A stretch of 64,000 nucleotides of DNA from the NCBI GenBank assembly GCA_015183035.1, contig JACZZP010000019.1, forward strand, positions 62,001-126,000, given 5' to 3'. How positions within the stretch are numbered: position 1 is the first letter of the stretch; every line of letters starts with the position of its first letter. The position numbers were made by a program, and so were the translations under genes. Below are positions 24,528 through 36,382 of this stretch, one piece after another. Below the pieces are notes generated by a model that was not told the origin of the DNA, ran no database searches, and saw only the letters and a list, made by a program, of their open reading frames with translations. This stretch comes from Meloidogyne chitwoodi (Eukaryota > Nematoda > Chromadorea > Rhabditida > Meloidogynidae).

Positions 24528-26058
24528 CTTAAAATTAAAAAATCAAGTTTGTAATAAAATAATATGTTTTCCGGAAACTTAATTCTTACAAACTTGTTTT
24601 TTTGAAAAATAAATAAACTTGTCTTCTTTAATAATTTTAATTTAATAATTTTTTTAAATGTTTTTTATTTACAATTAAAAAAATGTTTTTAAAACAAAAT
24701 AGTGTCGTACCATATTTGGAATACAAAGAACTAAATTTACAATAAATAAATACAAATACATACTAAATTGGAACTAATGACGATAATTGTAGTTTTTAAT
24801 TTTTTATAATATTCTCACATTAACTTTATAATTTTTATTTAATTTTATTGTTTTTTATATAATTTAATAAATGCTAATTTAAGCCTATTTATTTTAGTTC
24901 CAAAAATAATTATGCCAAGACCAATAAATAAATAATAAAAATTATTTACTCCTTATTAATACTTATATTATTATTAAAAATTATGAAAAAATATAATAAA
25001 TTGTTTTGGGTTTTCCGGAAAAATTTATTTTACAAACTTGTTTATTATAAATAAATTAGTAAGCAACATGTTTTCCGTTTTGTTTTTAAAAATATTTAGC
25101 ATTAAAATTAAAACCTAAGTTTGTAACTTTATTTTACAAACTTGTTTTTTATAAATAAACAAATCAAAATATTTAAAAAATGTCTAACAATCAAAAAACA
25201 TAATTAGTAAAATAACAGTAATTTAACCACCCTAACATTTAATTTACCACTCACAACACCTTAGCCGGTGCATTTTTGTGTAATAAATAAAAATGATAGC
25301 ATTTGTATTATTGCATGTTTTTTATTTAATATTTTGGCTTTTCACGCTTAACTTTCATTAAAAGTTTATAAAATAATAAAATCGAGGAATTGCGTGACAA
25401 AAATATTTTTTATTAAATTTTTCTATTGTAAAATTTCCAATAATCTTAGAAAACGTCAAAAAATCGCGTGCTGTTGTATTTTTTAAAGCGAATAAATTGG
25501 AAAGTTTAAAGGCGTTTCTCGACATTTGGCACCCAAACATTGGCGCTTAAACCACTTTATATAATTTTTTATAATTTTTATTTCTCATTCTGTAATTTTG
25601 ATAAAATAATTCTAAGTAAATTTTTATTTAACTCAAAAAGTATTTTTTGTTTATTAATTTTCTTTCCATGATATAAATGCGTTAAATAAAATTATGACTC
25701 GATTTTAAATTTTATTTAATTAAAAAGTCGAAATTTATTTTGATTTTTCTAATTAAAAATTTCATAGAAAAGTAAAAAATATAAAAAAAATGAATAAAAA
25801 TTTTAAAAAATTAAAACTACGTCAAAAATTAAGACAAAAATATTTTACTATTTTTACATTAAATTTTTAAATGTTTAAAAATAAATTGTTTGCGTAAAAA
25901 GTTATTTTGAAACAAAACAATAATAAAAATTTAAAAAAAAACAATAGAACAAATATGTAGATAGAATTAATATTTAAATTAATAAAAAAATTATTTAAAA
26001 ATTATTATAATTTCAATTTAAAATTAAAAATAAAATTTTAAAAATTAATTGCAGAACA
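24528..26058. other. Intergenic between divergent genes
   Basis: About 1.5 kb of AT-rich DNA between the minus-strand coiled-coil gene and the plus-strand neuropeptide gene. It should contain the promoter of the latter and the missing 5' exon of the former. Isolated TTTTCCGGAAA copies lie at about 24,575 and 25,015. A minus-strand open frame at 25,540-25,358 starts with ATG but I could not connect it in phase. Confidence 0.4.
26049..26054 (+). promoter_or_regulatory. Likely trans-splice acceptor of the neuropeptide gene
   Basis: TTGCAG lies four bases before the ATG at 26,059, the usual nematode arrangement for spliced-leader addition. It could also be the acceptor of a 5'UTR intron. It supports the chosen start. 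Confidence 0.5.
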
Positions 26059-27255
26059 ATGCCAATTTTCACCAACAAAAAATTTAAAGAAACTAATTTT
26101 TCAATTTTTCTCGCTGGATTTGCTTCTATAATTTCATTAAATTACTGTATTAATTTTGCAGACGCATATAGCAATATTGCTTCTATTGCTACAGGAAACG
26201 GGCGAATATTTCGGCCGGCTCGTTCTCCGGAAATGGGTGAAGAGGTGAGAAATTAATTTAAATTAATAGAATAGAGTGTACTTATTAATTTATTTTTCAT
26301 AAAACAAGTATTTTAGATTTTAATATAACATATATTTAAGTTTGCTAAAAATTTGTTTTAGTAATAAACTTTTTGGAGTAAAAAAACAAGTTTAATAAAT
26401 AATCAAGTTTGCGGATCTAAATATATTTAAGTTTGCAAAAGTTAAGTTTTTAAAAACAATGTTTTTGAGGAAGAAAACAAGTTTGACAATAATTCAAGTT
26501 TAATATAATTATCACAAAAATATTCAAATAGCCGAAAATGTAAATATATATAAATTTAAGATTATGCCAGAAAATCCACTAAATGATGGAATTAACTTTA
26601 TGAAACGATCAATGTCTTTGGGTCGCTTAGCTTTTCGCCCAGGCAAAAGGAGATTTCAGGCGGTAATTAAAAAAACAATAAAAAGAAATTATATTATTTG
26701 TTTAGATAAGTGGAGCATTCGCACATGACCCATTAAATCGCCGTTATGAATTTTTATTTATGGAAGACCCAATGAATGTTAGAGGAATATTGCCTGTAGC
26801 TAATGGAGAGGGGGGAAGGAGAATGGATGCCCAGCAACAACACCATCAACAGAAAATTAATCATGTTCAATTTAGCCTTGTCCCAGACAAAGTAGAAACA
26901 TTTGATGGAAACGATGAATCAGTACAAGAACAACAAAGGTAAATTTAGAAACAATATTACGTAACCATTATATAATAATTTATTATAATTTAGCCCTCTT
27001 GTGGAATATTCGATGGGAAAACGAAGTAGTCTAGCCAGTGGTCGTATAGGGTTCCGACCAGCAAAAAGAAGCATGGCTGTCGGCCGAACAGGATTTAGGC
27101 CTGGCAAACGAAGCATTGCTACGGGGTGAACCTTTTCTTTATATTCAAAAATTTTAGTTAATTTTAGTCGAATTCGTTTTCGTCCTGGAAAACGTTCGAT
27201 GGAGCAAAGTCAAGTGGAAGTGGTTGATGAGTTGCCCAGTTTCTACCCATTTTAA
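26059..27255 (+). CDS. RPamide neuropeptide precursor, NLP-2/NLP-22/NLP-23 class
   Basis: Five exons (26,059-26,244; 26,561-26,662; 26,706-26,938; 26,994-27,125; 27,168-27,255) join in phase. An N-terminal hydrophobic segment (SIFLAGFASIISLNY) serves as a signal sequence for the secretory pathway. Between dibasic sites lie repeated peptides of the form S-x-x-x-GR-x-x-FRP. SMSLGRLAFRPG, SMAVGRTGFRPG and SIATGRIRFRPG are each followed by KR, so Gly would give RP-amide ends. SSLASGRIGFRPA is followed by KR with Ala in place of Gly, so it should not be amidated. A degenerate copy (IATGNGRIFRPA) follows the signal. Known family: C. elegans NLP-2, NLP-22 and NLP-23 peptides (such as SIALGRSGFRP-amide) act on GnRH-like receptors and influence behavioural quiescence. 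Introns 2-4 are short (42-55 bases); the first is 316. The assignment to the class is firm; the exact orthologue is not. Confidence 0.88.
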
Positions 27256-27442
27256 TAGTTAAAGAAAGCGATTAAGAGAGAAATACAGTACAATGATTTT
27301 TAAAATTTAAAAATTTGGCATATTTTTTTGAATCGCCATCATGTTTATGTTTGCGCTGCCGCCCCAATAAAATATTCTGTGTTTTTACCAGCAAATTAAA
27401 TTTTTATATAGGCAAAAAAGAAAAATATTCAGATAAGGAAAA

Positions 27443-28437
27443 TTATAAGTAATTACATATTAAAAAAAAATTAAAATACCCACCACTTGAGGTAAAAGTT
27501 CATCAGCATAGTTTGAAGCTGAAATAGTTGTAAAAACATGCTTCCCAATGTTATTATTTATCCTAGACTGAATTTGTTTTTGAGGGGAAAACTGATGTTG
27601 AGTTGAACAATTATTAAATTGATGTTGTTTAGACTGTTGTTGCTCTTTAATAAAACTCTTTGGAGATTTTAAAGGTTCGCAATAAACTGGGCATTGAAGG
27701 TATTTTTGATTTTGCCCAATAGAATTTCCATTAGCATTTACAATTGCATATATTTTGTTTTCCTTATCAATTTTATTTTTACCATTTACTGTATTTTCTA
27801 TAGAAGAAGGTGAATTAGGTTGATTTGGTTTTGGAGCTTGAAGATTCTGCGTAGTTGGTGGAGCTGGGGCTCTTTTACTTTTTTGTTGCTTATTTGAATA
27901 TCTTAAAAAATAAATTGGTTTTATAATATTAAAAAAGTTGAAAATAAATGTTTTCCGGAAAATTAGAATAAATGTTTTCAGGAAAATTAGAATGTTTCCA
28001 TGAAAAAATAAATGTGTTCCGGAAAATTATATAAATAACTAATATTGTTGCTTGAAAAAAATATTTAATTACTTTTTGAAATCTTCTCTGTCAGACAAAT
28101 TTCTGTTAATATTATGTCTTCCTTTTCCTGAAGGTAAATCATTTCCATTATTAAAAAGTTCGCTAAGTTGTGGCTGACTTCTGCTTGCTTTTTTCATGCG
28201 TATCAATCGTCCATAATCTCTTGGGTCAATTTTTCTACCCGAAATTCCCATTGCTGGAGGCGTTGGAAATTTCATATCTGTTTTTATTTGTTCGGTTTCA
28301 TTTTGGCTATTTTTAGATATATTCGAAATTTTTTTTAGTTTATTTATATTTTGATTATTGTTGCTTTTGTCCAATACAAATAATAATTTTCCTTCACTTT
28401 GAACTCGTTTTAGTGAAGAATTGTTATAATTATGCAT
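27443..28437 (-). CDS. Unrecognised basic, Asn/Gln-rich protein with KSKRAPAPP motif
   Basis: Two exons: 28,437-28,073 and 27,901 to about 27,443, joined in phase (AAAAA|GTAATT with TTTTAAG|A). The first exon is Lys/Asn/Ser-rich with a conserved-looking segment (GRKIDPRDYGRLIRMKKASR). The second begins with KSKRAPAPP, similar in form to the KRAP motifs of Cordon-bleu-type actin proteins, though one motif is weak evidence. It continues Gln/Asn/Ser-rich to a tail HVFTTISASNYADELLPQ. After LLPQV the frame either runs 13 codons to TAA at 27,443, or splices at a GTG|GTGGGT donor to an open stretch at about 27,380-27,270 (RQRKHKHDGDSKKY). I cannot choose. No signal peptide or membrane span. It converges with the neuropeptide gene. 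Confidence 0.6.
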
Positions 28438-30959
28438 ATATTATGAATTTATTAATTAAAGAATACTTTATTAATAAATTTCTTAAACAAATAAATTTAT
28501 TATTTTTTATTAATTTAATTTAACGAAATATTTAATCTTACATTAGATTAAATAAGGGATTAAGAAAACATAAGGTAATTTATTTTTTTGTTCAAAAGAC
28601 ACGCGAGTGCTAGGGTCAACAAGCCTCAAATTAGAAGCTAATAATGTCTTTTTACTTGCTTTTTTATTTTCTTTAAGCATTGTTTTCGTACAGGTCACTG
28701 CTTTACTCACACTCGCCTAGTAACATGTTGACCAAAAAGCTTAAAGGTAACTCGATGTTTATTTCAGTATATGGCTTTGCATTTTAAATATAGTTTGGAA
28801 AAAAGAATAATTGCCTTTGAACATTTTTAATAAAATATTTTTAATTTTCTATATTAACCTTAAAATAGAAAAAGTCAGAGAGGAATTAAAAAAACAATAA
28901 TGAAATGATTATTGAAAACAAACATCTAAAAGAAAAACACGGAGAATTTTTTGAGAGAATTTTTTCCGGAAAACAAAATAAACATTGAAACAAACATTCA
29001 AATAAAAATGTTTTTAAAGATAATCAAATTAAGTTCGTATAAAAAACTGAACAACTTGTTTTCCGGAATAAACTATTATAACATAAACATTTCCTGAATT
29101 AAATTAAAAATAACAATTTTCCGGACGGTTTTATTAATTAAATTAAATTTATTTTTGATTGAGTTGAGGTCAGTTGATTTAATTCTCGTTATTCTTTTGC
29201 AAAATAAAATAAGGCTAAAGAAAAAGAAGCCTAACAATTTGACAAGTGGTAAATTTCGGACAACAAGTATGCAAATAAATGCGTTTTTTAAAATTTTGCG
29301 GAGATACTTATACTAAATGTGCGATGAATTAAACAGAAAACTAAGGCCCACAATATGTTAAATTAAATTTTTTTGAAAAATTAATTTTTTATAAATTTAA
29401 ATTTGAAAAAATATAAAAAATAAAATTACAAAATAAAAATTGGGAATATTTGCAAAGAATTTCATTTATAATTGAAATTTTTATAATACTGGTTATTTGA
29501 CGAAAAATCATCTTGATGGGTATTACTATTAAAAGAGAGGGAGAACGATAGGTAGTCGTAAAAGAATTAAGTAAAGGAAGCCGGCGGCGATCAAGAAGCA
29601 ATTTTTGATGAGTTGGATGATGGGGGAATATAGTAAATAAAATAATAATAAAAAAATTTATGATGGGAATTTTAAGTGGAATTGTATATAAACTAGTGAA
29701 AGCAAATTAAATGGGAAAAACAACTTAAATTATGTAGTTTTTTAATTAGAAACAAGCATTCTGGAAAGTTTAAATGTTTGAAGTAAAATGATAATGTTTT
29801 CCGGTTTTTTATTATTTATGTAATATTAAAATAAACATGTTTAAAGATAAATTTTTATATTTTATAGCAATTTAATAAAAAATAGTTAGACTTGGAGCAA
29901 TCTAAACAATCAAACAAAAACAAATAAACGCGTTTTATACGGATTAGTTGCATTTTATGTGAAGTGAATTTGAGCGTTCCTCGTATTTATGTCCGCCTCA
30001 TTTAAAAAATATATTTTTTTAAAAAGTTTTGAAGAAATTTATGAGAAACAAAGAATTTCGATGAATTTTTATTTAATGATATTTATAAATATGCAAAATT
30101 TATAAATAAACATAGCACAAGGAAACATTCTAAGAGTTGTAGATATTATGCAAAGACAACGTTGAAAGCGATATAAATAATTGTTTAAATAAACGGATGT
30201 GCATTATTTATTACTTAATGTTTTGATATTTCATGTGCGATTATTGTTTATCGCTTTAAAATGAATATAAAAGGAGCAATTATTTATAAATTTGTTGTTT
30301 GAAAGAAAATATTTTCCATTATTCAAAAATAAAACATAAGATGTTTCCAAAAAATAAAACTTACATTTTTTCCGGAAAACAAAAATAAAACAACTTCCAA
30401 AAAATAAAATAAGCATGTTTTCCGAAAATAAAAAAAACATGTTTACTATGTATTACAAAGTTTTCAGGGATTAATATTGAAAATAAAATATCAATAAAAA
30501 TTATATTCCGGATTGGAAATAATTAAATATTAAATATAAAGATGTGAATAATAAAAATAATAGATAAAATCATCAAATAAAAAAGCGAGGTTTCAAAAAT
30601 TTGTTTTTTAAATTTGATAAAAAACAGTTTTTATAAATTTTTGAATTTATTATTTTTCTTATAGAAGTTGAAATTTTTGGGTTTAAAATAAAGTTTATCA
30701 AACTGAGAATCAGTATAAATTAAAAACAAATATTTTTTAAATATTTTTTAAATTAATATTTTAATAAATTAGTCATAAACAAGTTAAATGAATAAAAATT
30801 TTTAAAGAAAAAACTAAATTTAAATAAACAGGTTTAAATCTGGAAAGGAATCAAATTCATAATCCTTATATATCGTCGTTTTCAATTGTGTAATTAAAAG
30901 ATAAATAATTAATAGTCCTTCTCGAATTATTAAATTTATTCCAAAAATTTTGCACAAAA
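28438..30959. other. Intergenic region, about 2.5 kb
   Basis: Divergent spacer between the minus-strand gene at 28,437 and the plus-strand gene at 30,960. AT-rich, with about eight TTTTCCGG-type motifs (for example at about 28,970, 29,055, 29,115, 29,795, 30,370 and 30,420). A GC-richer piece at 29,575-29,625 reads openly on both strands but has no start or splice context. No gene supported. Confidence 0.5.
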
Positions 30960-32169
30960 ATGAAATTCATTAGAAAAATAAAATTAAAATATTTATTAAA
31001 AACAGCTTCTAATTTATTAATACTTTTAAGTATATTAAATCTTTATTATAAAGGTACTTTATAATAATTATTACTTAATACAAAAAAATAAATAAAAATA
31101 TTAATAAATATTCAAGTTGATGCACAAATTGTGTCTATGCTCGGAAATGCAAATCAAACAGAAAATTGCTTGGAATGGGGTGATTGGGGACCTTGCAAGT
31201 TTTTTCTTTAAAAAAATCTTTTCCGGTTAATGTTTACAAAAAAGTTTAATTAAAATTTAAACATGTTTTCCGGATTTCAAGATTAATTTATAATTTTTTA
31301 TTTCAGGCATATGGGTAAAAGGTCAAAATCCTTTATGGCACCGATCATATTTTGATCAATTACTTCCTGGACGGAGAGGATGTAGAAATCACGTCTTTTT
31401 TCGTTTACTTAAAGAGCGTTGGGGTGAAGCTTTGTCTAATGTATTAAATTATTTTAAGGAAATGCTTATTGATGAAGAAATTTGCGGATTTTGTAGGTTA
31501 GAAATATTATAAAAATAATAAGAAAAATAAAATTTAAAGTTATCAACATAGCTGTGGGAGATATTGCAATAGAAGGTAAGATATTTTTAAATAATAATTT
31601 AAAAATTAAATTTAAAAGAGCTGAATTTAAAAATTCAATAAATCCATTATTCGTTGCGGAAAGACGTTGCGAGGACTTTGACCAAATAAATTCGTGCAGA
31701 TACAGATATATTCAGGAATGTAAATTGTGGCCAAATCCTTTAATTAAATTGCCAAATATTAGCGAATCAATGGTTATTTTTTATTTTAATAAAAATCAAA
31801 CAATTTTTACGGAAAATGAAAAGTAAAACAAGATGTTTTCCGGGAAAAATAAACATTTTCTCAGCAAAGTTAAACAAAATGTTTTCCGGAAAAAGTTTAT
31901 CAAAATTTTTTCAGAAAATATTATAAAATAAACTATGTTTTTTGCTACTTTTATGTTTTTCCGGAAATGTTGCAAATTATATCCCCAACTTTTTAATAAA
32001 TTTTTAATTATTTTTATTATAGAAGGAATTTATAAATGGAATGAATATGTTAAATTGTGTAAAAGAAAATGACTTAAATAATAAAGAAAAAGAAGGAGTT
32101 ATTTGCCGATGTTGTTGTTCTCCATTTACACCAAATTCATTAAACAATTTCAAATGTGAAATTATTTAG
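30960..32169 (+). CDS. Secreted thrombospondin-1-like Cys-rich protein, 6 exons
   Basis: Exons 30,960-31,053, 31,117-31,194, 31,307-31,496, 31,552-31,575 (24 bases), 31,619-31,772 and 32,023-32,169 join in phase and end TAG. The start encodes a basic then hydrophobic signal sequence (LLKTASNLLILLSILNLYY). The mature N-terminus has a thrombospondin type-1-like core, CLEWGDWGPC, followed by a conserved-looking region (LLPGRRGCRNHVFFRLLKER) and then cysteine clusters (EICGFCSCGRYC; RRCEDFD; SCRYRYIQEC; VICRCCC). The second intron must use a GC donor (CTT|GCAAGT) to restore the WGPC cysteine in frame; the nearby GT gives a stop. Introns contain several TTTTCCGG motifs. Predicted to be extracellular. 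The TSP1 assignment rests on the W-x-x-W-x-x-C pattern only; the rest is unfamiliar. Confidence 0.7.
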
Positions 32170-32462
32170 AATATTTAATTATATTTAACGAAACATTAAA
32201 TTTTGTTAATTATAAGTTTATACAAGTTTTTTAAATTATAATAATTTTTTATTCAAAACTTTTTTTATTGTATAAATCCAATTATTTTAAGAAATATTGA
32301 AAAAAATATTATTTCAAGTTGTGTAATTTTTTAATAGATAATTAGCTAAAAGCTGCTATTTTACACAAATATGTAGGTAATGAATTTTTGTTTGCTATAA
32401 AATGATTCTTTGTATATTTTTACACTAGACTAAATAATTAATTATTTATGTTAATTTTGAAG

Positions 32463-32702
32463 ATCCTCGTTTGAAGAGAATGTCGAGGTAAAAATACAAA
32501 AATATGTAAATTATTTAAATTTACTAAGATCACTACCAGAGCATTTTTGCATTGAACCCGAACAAAAAATTATCCAAAAGGTACGAAGAAAAAATTCTTT
32601 TAGAGATTCTGCAAAATAATTAGAAATCAGCTTAACACACGTGCACATTTTCTAAAACGAACATTAGGCAATTACGAGGCCGAGAAATGGCAAATAAAAT
32701 AG
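32463..32702 (+). CDS. Unknown small protein, 3' exons
   Basis: Two exons, 32,463-32,580 and 32,631-32,702, join in phase across a 50-base GT-AG intron (AAG|GTACGA ... AATCAG). Together they encode about 63 residues ending in a helical, charged tail (HFLKRTLGNYEAEKWQIK, then TAG). The segment NYLNLLRSLPEHFCIEPE precedes it. The first exon starts at a TTTTGAAG acceptor in phase 2, so at least one upstream exon is missing; I could not find it in the 290 bases after the previous gene. It could be a 3' alternative end of that gene. No family recognised. Confidence 0.45.
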
Positions 32703-33653
32703 ATCAAAAATCAAGGATTATATTTCCAGTTTTTATAATTATGAATATTTTCTATTGGTCTTATTATTTGATTCTCAATTGATTTAAAATAAATAAATGT
32801 TTAATTTATAGAATTTTTTACGAAAGGTATCAAATCGTAAAATGGGACAGAGAACTTTCCAGCCCAAAAAACCTGTTCATTTTTGTTGTGTTTTCGTTTA
32901 AACATTTAGCAAAAACAAGAAAATAACACATTAAAAGCCTAGTCTTTTTATATAAACATTAGAGAATTGAGAAGAGCTATTTAATATTTGAAATGGAGAG
33001 AGAACTAGGCCATTTGAGTCTGTACAGTAGATAATATTATTGAAGTAAGAGAGGTTTTAGGATTTTGCTAAAATTGATGATTAAGGACGTTAATTCTAAG
33101 ACTCTAATAGTCCAAATGAAAAACAAACATTAACATTACCTATTTGTCTTCCAAGTAGAATTTCCTTACAACAAAATAAGCGACAGTCAGACGAAAACAC
33201 ACACACACCTGCCGGAAGGATGGTTAAGCTTTTTATTATAGTTTAAGAGCAGCCGTTTAGGCGCACGCTTAAAAAACAGAAATTTGTGTGTAAATCTATT
33301 ATTATAATTATTTTTCATTGTTTAAACTAGACATAATTCCGAGATAATTAAAAAACATTTTTAACCGCAAGTCTTGTCCGCAAATATTTTTTGTCCGCAA
33401 AATACTACTCTCGCGCATTCTTCCACTTCTACTAGCTCTTATAATAAAAGTAAAAAATTTTAGAGCACACAACAGAGAAATTTGCCCATTATATACACAT
33501 TTTTTAAAATTAGTAGAGTTCTTTTCTTACATTTCTTTAAATTAGTTGTTAATGAAAATTGAATTTGTGCGCGACTTATTTTCATTATTAAGTCATTTTA
33601 CGTTTTTTTCATTTAAAAAAATATATTTTTATTTTTTTTATAAAATTTCAGCA

Positions 33654-36382
33654 ATGACTGATTTATTAGCGCAACGAGATTCAACAGGAATTTATTATGA
33701 GCCTTATTCAGGAGATTTTAGATTATGCATTTATGAAGAAGGAAATGTTCAAGGTCGTAATGAGCGATATGAATTTAGGTAAAATAAATATTATTTATAA
33801 TAAATTACTTTTTTTATTATCTGTTTTTGGGTCAGAATATTAATATTTACTTTTGTATTTTCTATTTATTCTGATTTTTGTATTTTTTAAAGTTTATTTT
33901 GTTACTCTGATTTTTGTATTTTTTAAAGTTTATTTTGTTATTCTGATTTTTGTATTTTCATTTTTGTATTATTGTACTTTGTTTTTTATTTCCGTATTTA
34001 TTCTGAATGTTATAGTTCTGATTGTTATGTTATTTTTATTTAATTCTGATAAGTATAAATATTTTATTTTGTATTTTCTCAGATGTGATGCCCATTTGTC
34101 CTGTTGTGGTAGAGCCTGTTGCATCCCTGCAGCCGCTGCCGCTCCAATACCTCTATGGCTGCTTATTCCCCTTTTACTACTTTTGCTACTTTTGCTTCTT
34201 GTGTGAAAATTTATTTAATTAAATTTTTAAATTTGATTAATTTTTATTTAAGGCTTTGCTCTATTTGCTATATCGATTGTGTTGTGCAAAGCGTAAGGGA
34301 GTAAAGGAGACTGGAAAGAGAAGTAAAATTTTAAATTAAATTCTTTTAAATAAAAAATATTTAAACTGTTTTATTGCTCTTTTACCCACAAAAATGAGAT
34401 TAACAATTTAACCTGTGTGTTATTTAAAAAATAGCAACAACGACTCGTCGTTCGCGTGGAACTCGACCTTATGGAGATGGATATCGTGGAGGTGCAGATT
34501 ATGGTGAAATTGATAGAGATGCTGATAGGGACAGATTCTTCCGGTTATTAAAAAATAAAAAATAAATTTTTAAAATTTTTTATAAAGCGATAAAGCTAGT
34601 TATGCAGAAATGCCTAATGGGCGTAAATCTGAGGAGGTTAGAGTTGAAACGGGTGGACAGGTAAATTAAAAAAATAATTTTTTATTTCTTTTAAATTTAA
34701 TTGTTAGCGTGATGGTCCTTTCCGTAGATCCTTCCACGAGGAGGAGACTTTTGAAGAAGAATTTCATGAAGAAATTGAACAGGTCGAAAAGACTGGTGGA
34801 GAACGACGTATTATTCCTGATACAGGAAGCATTGATTCTCGAAGAATTTAAAAATAATTATAAATTAACACCAGTTTTTAAGTGCCCAGGCTTGAATTTT
34901 ATTGAATTTTTTTTTTTGATTAAGACTCAACTGACCCTTTTACTGAAAAGGTCATTAGAGTCTTAATTGAAAATGTCTTGTTTATTTTTAATTTCTTAAA
35001 ATTCAAATCCTGGTATTTTTATTAACATATTTTTTGCCTAAGACTGCCAAAAAAGCACGTTTGCCATTTTTTAAATTTTACATTTTATTACCATTTTAGC
35101 TGCACTCAACCCACTAAAACTTATTCACTTAACTCATTTTTTTTTTTAATAATTTTAAAACTTTAAAAAAATAAAATTATATTTAAAATTAATTTTATTT
35201 TCAAGAGTGTTTTATTTATATTTTTATTAAAATTTTAATTTTTTAATTTTAAATTAAAAGCTGTCCGTCCACCTCCTCCCATAATCGAACACCGCAAGCC
35301 AACACCCACAAAATTGCTACCAAAAAAATTAACTCCAAAGCCGTCATCAACTCCTCAAATTTTGCCTTCTCCAATCGAGGAAATGGAAATACCCTCTCCT
35401 ACCCCAGTCCAAGCATTTGAGACAGATTTGAGAGGCTCACATCAATCTTTGGCTACGGTACTCAGTCGACGTTCTGAGAGTCCTCAAAAAGCACAACATG
35501 CATTTTATAGGTAAATGAATTTTTTTTTTGTATAAATAAATATTTAAAATACCTAATTAACCCAAAAAAACTTTTTGAATTTTTTTTGAAGACAAAAGTT
35601 GCATCAATTTTTAGGGCATGTTCAGAACATGTTGCATCGTATAACCCAATAGAATGAGGAAAATAAGATTTCGTGACTAAAAATTATTTTTTTAGTATTT
35701 TTAAACAACTATTTTTTATTTTACAGTATAAATCATTCAACTAACATTTTTTGATAAAGAAAATCTAAGGTTTAGAGACAACTAAGCGCGTGGCCATCTG
35801 AGCGCCATAAATTATAACAAATTAACGATTTTGTAATTTTATTTGTTTTTGGTTTTATTTGATAGAGCAGAAAATTTACTACAAAATACCAAAAAATCAG
35901 AATTTTTGATAAAACAGAAAAAAAGTTATAGTCAAAAAACCTACAAAAAATTGAATTTTCTGACAACTTGTAGTTTTTTGGCTATAACTTTTTTTCTATC
36001 TTTTCAAAAATTCTGGTTTTTTGGTATTTTGTAGAAAATTTTCTGCTCTATTGAACCGTATCATAAACACTTAAAATTAATTAATACTTTAATTGTTATA
36101 ATTTTTGACGCTCAGCTGGCTCCTCGCTCAGTTTGAACCTTCCAGAAATCTAAATTGCTAAAATTATTAAAAAAAAAATATTTCAGGCCCATAACAAGCG
36201 ATCCAATCGAAGAAATTGATATTCCAATGCCAATAGCAGTAGATACCCGTATTGGAGATACTCGTCAACTCCTAGGAGACGGAGAACATCCAATGGAAAA
36301 ATTAGTAGAAACGCCAGTTGCTAAAAAAGCACAACACATGTTTGTTCGTCCAGGATTTGACAATATTCCTGCCTATAATTAA
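33654..36382 (+). CDS. Single-pass membrane protein with duplicated cytoplasmic tail
   Basis: Exons 33,654-33,778, 34,083-34,200, 34,253-34,322, 34,435-34,543, 34,588-34,660, 34,708-?, 35,261-35,510 and 36,187-36,382. The ATG lies two bases after an ATTTCAG acceptor. A short N-terminus leads to a Cys-rich juxtamembrane piece (CDAHLSCCGRACC) and a very Leu-rich span (LWLLIPLLLLLLLLLLV), then CCAKRKG, suggesting a cytoplasmic Arg/Asp-rich and Glu-rich region. The two last exons carry a repeated module: PIEEMEIP ... QKAQHAFYRP and PIEEIDIP ... KKAQHMFVRP. Exon 6 is ambiguous: it either ends at a stop (about 34,852, after IDSRRI) or splices from a phase-1 GT (near 34,788 or 34,801) to 35,261. Family not recognised; likely a small surface anchor. 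Confidence 0.6.
35862..36053. mobile_element. Inverted-repeat element in the last intron of the membrane-protein gene
   Basis: Arms of about 85 bases (ATAGAGCAGAAAATTT, ACAAAATACCAAAAAA, AAAGTTATAG) face each other around 35,950. It is related in style to the ATAGAGAA/ATCATTCGA elements at 41.1-42.1 kb and lies in the intron between 35,511 and 36,186. Confidence 0.7.

Noticed and set aside
29389..29635. GC-richer stretch with open frames on both strands
   Set aside because: No ATG in context, no phase-compatible neighbour; could be a remnant but cannot be supported.
33853..34206. 117-codon plus-strand frame rich in Phe, Leu and Val
   Set aside because: It is intron sequence with TCTGATTTTTGTATTTT repeats running into the true exon at 34,083; only that exon is kept.
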